A stretch of DNA of 64,000 bases, from contig JAIXPC010000008.1 in NCBI GenBank assembly GCA_027486415.1, positions 327,404 to 391,403 of the forward strand, given 5' to 3'. Numbering within the stretch: position 1 is the first letter of the stretch; every line of letters begins with the position of its first letter. Position numbers and translations under genes: made by a program. The stretch comes from Sphingomonadales bacterium (GTDB lineage: Bacteria > Pseudomonadota > Alphaproteobacteria > Sphingomonadales > Sphingomonadaceae). Below, piece after piece: positions 57,773-64,000 of the stretch. A model generated the notes under the pieces. The model was not told where the DNA came from and searched no databases. It saw nothing but the letters and a program-made list of their open reading frames with translations.

Positions 57773-58171
57773 TCAGCCGGGGTATTTCGCCCACGGCAGC
57801 TGGTAATGCGGACCGTCCTTGAAGCTTTTCCAGTCGCCGCCCCATTCGACGGGCACGCCTACTTCCTGCGCTGCCTGCTTGAAGGCGATGGAGATGCGAT
57901 CATACAGCGGCCAGTCCCAGCGGATGGTGCCGCCAACCAGCGCGGCCACATCGACAGCGTGCGAAAAGCCGTTGCTGGCAACAAGATGGCGCGAACGCAT
58001 CGTCTGCGATGCGCCAGATCGCATCAATTGTGCCTGACGTTCCTTGGTGCGAACGCCTTCGGTGATGGTGAAGGCCACCGACGTTATTTCCGCAGCACGG
58101 CGCACGATCTTCACCAGATCGGGATGAACCCCGGCCAGGTTGCGTTCGGCGCGGGCATCAAGTGCAGGCAT
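57773..58171 (-). CDS. M15-family peptidase, phage-endolysin-like (D-Ala-D-Ala or L-Ala-D-Glu peptidase)
   Basis: 132 residues. The zinc ligands fit the SxHxxxxAxD pattern in GFSHAVDVAALVGG, and the late GPHYQLP supplies the third His. The TITEGVRTKERQAQLMRSGASQT start resembles T5-type and Ply-type endolysins. It has no signal peptide, and no holin or phage gene is near it. It may be a leftover phage gene or a domesticated cell-wall enzyme. A good predicted promoter lies upstream. It diverges from the patatin-like gene. Confidence 0.8.
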   Translation of the reverse strand: MPALDARAERNLAGVHPDLVKIVRRAAEITSVAFTITEGVRTKERQAQLMRSGASQTMRSRHLVASNGFSHAVDVAALVGGTIRWDWPLYDRISIAFKQAAQEVGVPVEWGGDWKSFKDGPHYQLPWAKYPG

Positions 58172-58218
58172 GTCTGTCTCCCCCGAGAAGAAGTGTGGAT
58201 CACCCGATAACGATTATT

Positions 58219-58248
58219 ATCATAACACAGTGAAGAACTGGTTGCCAA
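58219..58248 (-). promoter_or_regulatory. predicted promoter of the endolysin-like gene
   Basis: On the minus strand: TTGGCA (58248-58243), 18-base spacer and TATGAT (58224-58219). An AT-rich imperfect dyad, GATAACGATTATTATC (58206-58221), overlaps the -10 and could be a regulator site. The leader to the ATG at 58171 is about 40 bases. No matching regulator is known. Confidence 0.45.
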
Positions 58249-58308
58249 AGCGGCAGCCTTGTCGATGACGGCGTGCTTCGCCACACTGGCCAATAAAAGG
58301 GAGGACCT

Positions 58309-60606
58309 GTGCAGACCAAGGAGCTTCGCCTGGCGCTGGTGTGTTACGGCGGGGTCAGCCTGGCGGTCTATATGCACGGCCTCACCAAGGAGGTGTGGAA
58401 ACTCGCCCGCGCCTCCATGCGCCGCCACACCGCAGGCCCGCTGCCCCCGGCGCGGGACAGCGAGATCGTCTACCACGCCCTGCTCGACAGCCTGCCCGAC
58501 CTCGACCTCAGGGTGATGTGCGACATTGTCGCCGGCGCATCGGCGGGCGGCGTCAACGGCGTGCTGCTCGCCAGGGCGCTGGTGGAGGGGCACGATCTCG
58601 ACGCCATTCGCGGTCTCTGGCTTGACGGGGCAGACAGCGATGCATTGCTCGACAGCCAAGCGGCATCGCGGCCGCTGTCCAAACTGTGGGCCATCCCGCT
58701 GGTGTGGTGGGTGCGGCGACGCGGTCTGGAGGCGGAAGACAAGGCCGAGGTGACGGCGCACAGCGAGGTGAAGCGCAAGCTGTCGCGTTTCATGCGCAGC
58801 CGCTGGTTCAAGCCGCCCTTTTCGGGCACGGCCTTTTCCGGTCTGCTCGCCGACGCCTTTGCCGCGATGGAACAGGGGGAGCGCACGCCGCCGCTGCTGC
58901 CGCCGCTGCACCCGTTTGATCTGTTCGTCACCGTCACCGATTATCAGGGCACGCCGCAGCGGCTGCGGCTGAACACCCCTGCCGAGGTGACCGAGCCCGA
59001 ACACCGGCTCGTCATCGGCTTTTCCAGCCCCGGCAACCGCGCCGAGCGCCGGCTGGGCGCGACGCCGGAGCTGGTGTTCGCCGCTCGCGCCACGGCCAGT
59101 TTTCCCGGCGCCTTCCCGCCGGCCCGCGTGGCCGAGATCGACGACCTGCTGGCCAGCCGCAATCAAGGCTGGCCGGGTCGCAAGGCGTTCCTTGATCGCA
59201 TCCTGCCCGGCCGCGACGAACCGGATCAGGTCGATCTGATCGATGGCGCCGTGCTCGACAATCGCCCCTTCGGCCCGGCGATGGCGGCGCTGGGCCAGCG
59301 CCCGGCCCACCGCGAAGTCGATCGCCGCTTCGTCTATCTCGATCCCAAGCCCGGCATGCAGGGCCGCGCCGAACGCAACCACGAGGCACCGGGCTTTTTC
59401 GCCACCATCCTCAGAAGCCTTGCCGACATTCCGCGCCAGCAGCCGATCCGCGACAGCCTTGCCGCCATCACCGCCATCTCCCAGCGCTCCCGCCGGCTGC
59501 GCCACATCGTCGTCGGCATGATCCCGCAGGTCGATGCCGCGATCGAGGCGGAGATCGGCATGCGCCTGCTCTGGTTCTCCCCCAGCATCGAGCGTCTGGC
59601 CAGCTGGCGCAGCCGCATGAACAGCGACGCCGCCCGCCATGCCGGCTTTGCCTATGGCGCCTATGGCCGGCTGAAGTTCGCCCTCGTTGCCGAACAGCTG
59701 GCGACACGCATCGCGATGCTGGGCGGGCAGGATGCCGAAACCGTGCGGGCGGCGCTGTGGCGTCACCTGATCGCCGCCGGCATCAACCAGCCCGAAACGG
59801 TGCTGACCAAGGCCGGTGCCGCATCGGCCTATGTGCAGTTCCTGCGCCGCTTCGATGTCGATTTCCGCATCCGGCGGCTGCGCTTCGTCATCCGCCGCAT
59901 CAACATGGCGATCACCGGCGCCGACGAGGCGACCAGCGTGGCGCTGGGTCACGTCAAGGCCGGACTCTACGCCATCCTTGGCCCCCACCTCAGCCGCTGG
60001 CCCACCGCCACCGCCGACACGCCGGCCGCCACCCGCGCCCGTGCCGCCGCGGCCAACGCAACAACCAATGCCGCCAGCGCGCTGGATGCCATGGCCGATG
60101 CGCTCGACCTGAAATCGCTCGACGATGCCAGCGATGCGGCGCTGGTCGAACTGCTGGCCACCGGCCTGTCGCGCCGGCTGCGGCGGGATATCCTGGCGGC
60201 CTATCTGGGTTTTCCTTTCTACGATATCGCCATCCTGCCGCTGATCGCCGACGGCAGCATCGACGAGCTGGACGACATCAAGGTCGATCGCATCAGCCCC
60301 GATGATTGCGATGGTCTTGCCGCCGCCGGTGGCCGCCGCCTCAAGGGCGCGCTGTTCAATGCCTTTGGTGCCTTCTTCAGCCGGGCCTACCGCGAGCACG
60401 ACTATCTGTGGGGCCGGCTGCACGGAGCGGAGCGGCTGATCGATCTCGTCGTCTCCAGCCTGCCGCCCAAGTCCCGGCCGCAGCCGGCGGAACTGGCCGA
60501 AATCCGCCGCGCCGCCTTTCGCGCCATCGTCGCAGCCGAACGACCGCACCTGAACGACATTCCGGAAACCTTCGCCGCGCTGGACGCGGCACTGGCCCCC
60601 AACTGA
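58309..60606 (+). CDS. patatin-like phospholipase-related protein
   Basis: 765 residues from a GTG at 58309 with a very strong AGGGAGGA ribosome binding site. The patatin domain starts LALVCYGGVSLAVYMHG (oxyanion loop) and has the nucleophile elbow IVAGASAGGVNG and the Asp of the dyad in LIDGAVLDNRPF. The second half is helical and specific to the long patatin-related branch of alphaproteobacteria. Patatins hydrolyse acyl esters of membrane lipids. No signal peptide is visible. It ends near a convergent membrane gene. Confidence 0.88.
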   Translation: MQTKELRLALVCYGGVSLAVYMHGLTKEVWKLARASMRRHTAGPLPPARDSEIVYHALLDSLPDLDLRVMCDIVAGASAGGVNGVLLARALVEGHDLDAIRGLWLDGADSDALLDSQAASRPLSKLWAIPLVWWVRRRGLEAEDKAEVTAHSEVKRKLSRFMRSRWFKPPFSGTAFSGLLADAFAAMEQGERTPPLLPPLHPFDLFVTVTDYQGTPQRLRLNTPAEVTEPEHRLVIGFSSPGNRAERRLGATPELVFAARATASFPGAFPPARVAEIDDLLASRNQGWPGRKAFLDRILPGRDEPDQVDLIDGAVLDNRPFGPAMAALGQRPAHREVDRRFVYLDPKPGMQGRAERNHEAPGFFATILRSLADIPRQQPIRDSLAAITAISQRSRRLRHIVVGMIPQVDAAIEAEIGMRLLWFSPSIERLASWRSRMNSDAARHAGFAYGAYGRLKFALVAEQLATRIAMLGGQDAETVRAALWRHLIAAGINQPETVLTKAGAASAYVQFLRRFDVDFRIRRLRFVIRRINMAITGADEATSVALGHVKAGLYAILGPHLSRWPTATADTPAATRARAAAANATTNAASALDAMADALDLKSLDDASDAALVELLATGLSRRLRRDILAAYLGFPFYDIAILPLIADGSIDELDDIKVDRISPDDCDGLAAAGGRRLKGALFNAFGAFFSRAYREHDYLWGRLHGAERLIDLVVSSLPPKSRPQPAELAEIRRAAFRAIVAAERPHLNDIPETFAALDAALAPN

Positions 60607-60618
60607 TCAAACGGCTGG

Positions 60619-61359
60619 TCAGGCCGCCGTCTGGCGTTTCGGTGCCGGGCGATACTGGCGCAGATAATGGATGATGATGGCCATGCCAAAGATGCTGGGG
60701 ATGGCCCAGATCGCCGGGTTGAAGGCGTGGGTGGGGAACATCTCGATCAGGCCCACCGACAGGAAGGCGGTATAGGCGGCGATGCCGGTGGCCACCATCG
60801 CCTTGAAATGTTCGGGGATATAGGAACTGGCGCCGGGGCGGGGCCCGAGGATGTAGCGGAAATAGGTGATCGTGGTGCCAAAGCCCAGCAGCGCCACCAG
60901 CACCATCAGCACCGGCTCCATCACCGGGCCGTTGCGGTTCAGCAGGTAAAGGCCGTGGACCAGGCAGATGCCCGCCGCCAGCATGGTCACGCCCTGCACG
61001 GCGATCATGCTCCAGTGCCGGTTGGCATCATGATTGCGGCGGTTGGCCACCATCACCAGGCCATAGCGCGTCATCGAGATCGCCAGCAGGCCCAGATAGA
61101 CCATCATGGTGCCGAACATCCCGCGATACAGCACGGCATCGGTCAACTGCGGGTGCATGGCCAGCGGCCACACCAGGCTGAGGCCGCCCATGCCCAGCGC
61201 CTGCGCCGCGGCGGTGTAGATGGCGGCCGAAAACACGAAGCCCCAGCGCCGGTGCGCCGGGCCGCCCTTGCGGGTGAGCACCGCCCCCCAGAAGCTGGTG
61301 AGCGCCACCACGCCGGCACCGACGTGAATGGCAAGGAAGATGGTGAACAACCAGGGCAT
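60619..61359 (-). CDS. membrane protein, DUF2306-like
   Basis: 246 residues with about seven membrane segments. The opening FTIFLAIHVGAGVVALTSFWGAVLTRKGGPAHRRWGFVF recalls the DUF2306 family (His in a helix, then a gap and AHRRWG). The function is unknown. It runs head-to-tail with the HTH gene on the same strand, 80 bases away, and converges on the patatin gene. Confidence 0.72.
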   Translation of the reverse strand: MPWLFTIFLAIHVGAGVVALTSFWGAVLTRKGGPAHRRWGFVFSAAIYTAAAQALGMGGLSLVWPLAMHPQLTDAVLYRGMFGTMMVYLGLLAISMTRYGLVMVANRRNHDANRHWSMIAVQGVTMLAAGICLVHGLYLLNRNGPVMEPVLMVLVALLGFGTTITYFRYILGPRPGASSYIPEHFKAMVATGIAAYTAFLSVGLIEMFPTHAFNPAIWAIPSIFGMAIIIHYLRQYRPAPKRQTAA

Positions 61360-61439
61360 CGTGGCGCGGGCTCGTGGGTATGTTTCCGCTCCCCTTGGCC
61401 ATATCGGCTGGCCGAGGGCAAGGGGTTCGGGGGGCGCGT

Positions 61440-61961
61440 TCAGTCATCGTCGCCGGGCATCAGCGGGCCCAGCGTCGGATCCGGCGGAATGGGATCGCCG
61501 GTTGGCGGGTAGCCGGCCAGCGCCCTGAGCTCGGCCCGCAATTTTGACACACCTGACGAGTCCGGCGGGCTTTGTCGTTGAGATTGCAAGGCTTTTCGTT
61601 CGTCGATGCGTTTCAGGTGATAGAGCAGCAGCCGCACGTCGGCCGGCCGCCGCCGCACCGCCACCACCACGCCATCGCGCTCGATCACCTCCTCCTCCCC
61701 ATCGCGCAGCCGATCCAGCGCCAGATCCTCGATCCAGCTGTCGCGCTCGGCCAACGCCGCATCCCACGCCTGTGCAAAATCGCGCGCATGCGGCTGCCGC
61801 CGCAACCAATAGGCCGACTGCCGCGACATCCCCGCCGCCTTCGCCGCCCCCGCCACACTGGCATGCACCGCCAGATGCGCCAGAAACCGCCGCTGCCGGT
61901 CCCTGGTCCAGCCATTGTGATGGGCACGCAAGGGGCGCACCGTGGAAATCATGCTGCTCAT
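61440..61961 (-). CDS. helix-turn-helix protein, possibly terminase-small-subunit-like
   Basis: 173 residues. The helix-turn-helix is in RQRRFLAHLAVHASVAGAAKAAGMSRQSAYWLRRQPHARDFAQAWDAAL, the pattern seen in many small sphingomonad proteins and in some phage terminase small subunits. The rest is charged and helical, ending in a proline-rich tail. No terminase large subunit or other phage gene is near. The ATG at 61961 is used; the longer frame is low-quality. Confidence 0.65.
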   Translation of the reverse strand: MSSMISTVRPLRAHHNGWTRDRQRRFLAHLAVHASVAGAAKAAGMSRQSAYWLRRQPHARDFAQAWDAALAERDSWIEDLALDRLRDGEEEVIERDGVVVAVRRRPADVRLLLYHLKRIDERKALQSQRQSPPDSSGVSKLRAELRALAGYPPTGDPIPPDPTLGPLMPGDDD

Positions 61962-62452
61962 GACCGCGAGTTTAAGCCGAAACGGGCCGTGTAGGACAGA
62001 AGGAGAACGCAGGAAGGAAAAGCCTCCGGCGGGTCGCAGACCCTGCACCCATTCGTATTGTGCCAGCCCATTTCCCGTCGCCCCGGACGTGACCCGGGGC
62101 CCCGCCAACCTGGCAATCGGTGGACCGGAAACCCATCATTCCACAGATCCCGCCAATCCGGCTTGTCTGCGTCAACCAGCGCGGATGTCCCTTCCCGACG
62201 CCCCAGCCCGGGGTGGCCGGGCCGATCGGGCTGGGCGGGCAGTTGCTGTTCGCGGCCCTGCCGCTTGGGGTGCGCGGCGGGGCGGGTTGAGCGGCGGGCG
62301 CGTGCCGCTGGCAAATGTCGGCGGGACGGCCAATGCTGCCTTGCAACATCGGCAGGCCCATGCTAGCCGCGCCCTGAAAATCGCCTTGGGCAGCCGGTGA
62401 ACCTTGTTCGCCGCGCCTTTTGTCATATCCGCATGAGAACGGGGCCAAAGCC
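61962..62452. other. 491-base gap before the ATP synthase operon
   Basis: I see no convincing gene here; short open frames look like GC-rich noise. It should hold the promoter and leader of the atp operon, but no clear -35/-10 was found. It contains a REP-like hairpin (62080-62100) and several GC-rich short inverted repeats further on, such as CCCCAGCCCGGGG near 62203. Confidence 0.5.
62080..62100. repeat. REP-like GC hairpin
   Basis: GCCCCGG (62080-62086) and CCGGGGC (62094-62100) are perfectly complementary, with loop ACGTGAC. It resembles the short CCCCGG...CCGGGG intergenic elements I recall in sphingomonad genomes. Only one clear copy is in this window, so whether it is really repeated is a guess. 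Confidence 0.35.

Positions 62453-64000
<1,548 letters not shown>

Noticed and set aside
58309..60606. Patatin-like gene as a CBASS-type anti-phage effector
   Set aside because: No nucleotidyltransferase, HORMA or other sensor gene is next to it, and the length and domain plan differ from short CapV-type effectors.
61942..62400. Plus-strand frame in the gap before atpH
   Set aside because: It is Arg-, Gly- and Ala-rich noise with no ribosome binding site and no recognisable motif.

Overview
This is a 64 kb piece of a GC-rich alphaproteobacterial chromosome. It is most likely from the Sphingomonadales, because it carries a secreted protease ending in the sphingomonad-type PEPxxWA-CTERM signal, a LinKLMN-like lipid transport operon, and typical alphaproteobacterial neighbourhoods: rpmH-rnpA-yidD-yidC-engB, addB-addA-trxA, popZ-valS, murA-DUF2948 and atpHA. 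Almost all of it is housekeeping sequence. I see no prophage, integrase, transposase, CRISPR array or rRNA operon. Two tRNA genes are present, tRNA-Gly(CCC) and tRNA-Cys(GCA), both with an encoded CCA.

Layout. 0-8.7 kb: the end of aconitase, a small membrane protein, a PEP-CTERM trypsin-like protease, a HAD phosphatase, the four-gene Mla/Lin-type transporter, an HSL-family esterase, rppH and an MFS transporter. 8.7-13 kb (minus strand): rpmH, rnpA, yidD, yidC and engB (ribosome and membrane biogenesis), continuing into a fused thiS-thiG gene. 13-15.7 kb: argJ, a GST-like protein and thioredoxin. 15.7-22 kb: addB-addA recombinational repair. 22-24 kb: a poorly understood cluster of two related small proteins and a winged-helix regulator. 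24-28.2 kb: a VOC protein, a GlcG-like protein, infC, a free methionine-R-sulfoxide reductase and a BlaR1/BlaI-type sensor-repressor pair with a readable promoter and operators.

28-37 kb: tRNA-Gly, an outer-membrane barrel, methylmalonyl-CoA mutase, glnD, a dipeptide epimerase, tRNA-Cys and a PCMT-family protein. 37-45 kb: popZ, valS, a class-C beta-lactamase-like hydrolase, ccmCDE, bioY, DUF2948 and murA. 45-51.5 kb: a small basic protein, rarD, dcd, UPF0262, a second serine hydrolase, corA, and a cytochrome b plus a putative Tat-exported molybdoenzyme. 51.5-57.2 kb: a Kef-type antiporter, a NifU-like scaffold, cysS, cvpA and radA. 57.2-64 kb: a GNAT enzyme, an endolysin-like peptidase, a patatin-like protein, a DUF2306-like membrane protein, a helix-turn-helix protein, and the start of the ATP synthase operon (atpH, atpA cut by the window end).

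No large new system is evident. The best leads are: the tandem related small proteins with the winged-helix gene (22.2-24.0 kb); a perfect inverted repeat that would cover the ribosome binding site of the serine hydrolase at 40.05 kb; the likely AUA start of infC; the BlaI-type operator placed between the -35 and -10 boxes; the ThiS-ThiG fusion sitting after engB; and a small basic protein gene at 45.1-45.3 kb with a good ribosome binding site. Many genes are joined by ATGA or TGATG start-stop overlaps, so translational coupling is common here. All functions are read from sequence motifs and remembered family features; no database search was run.
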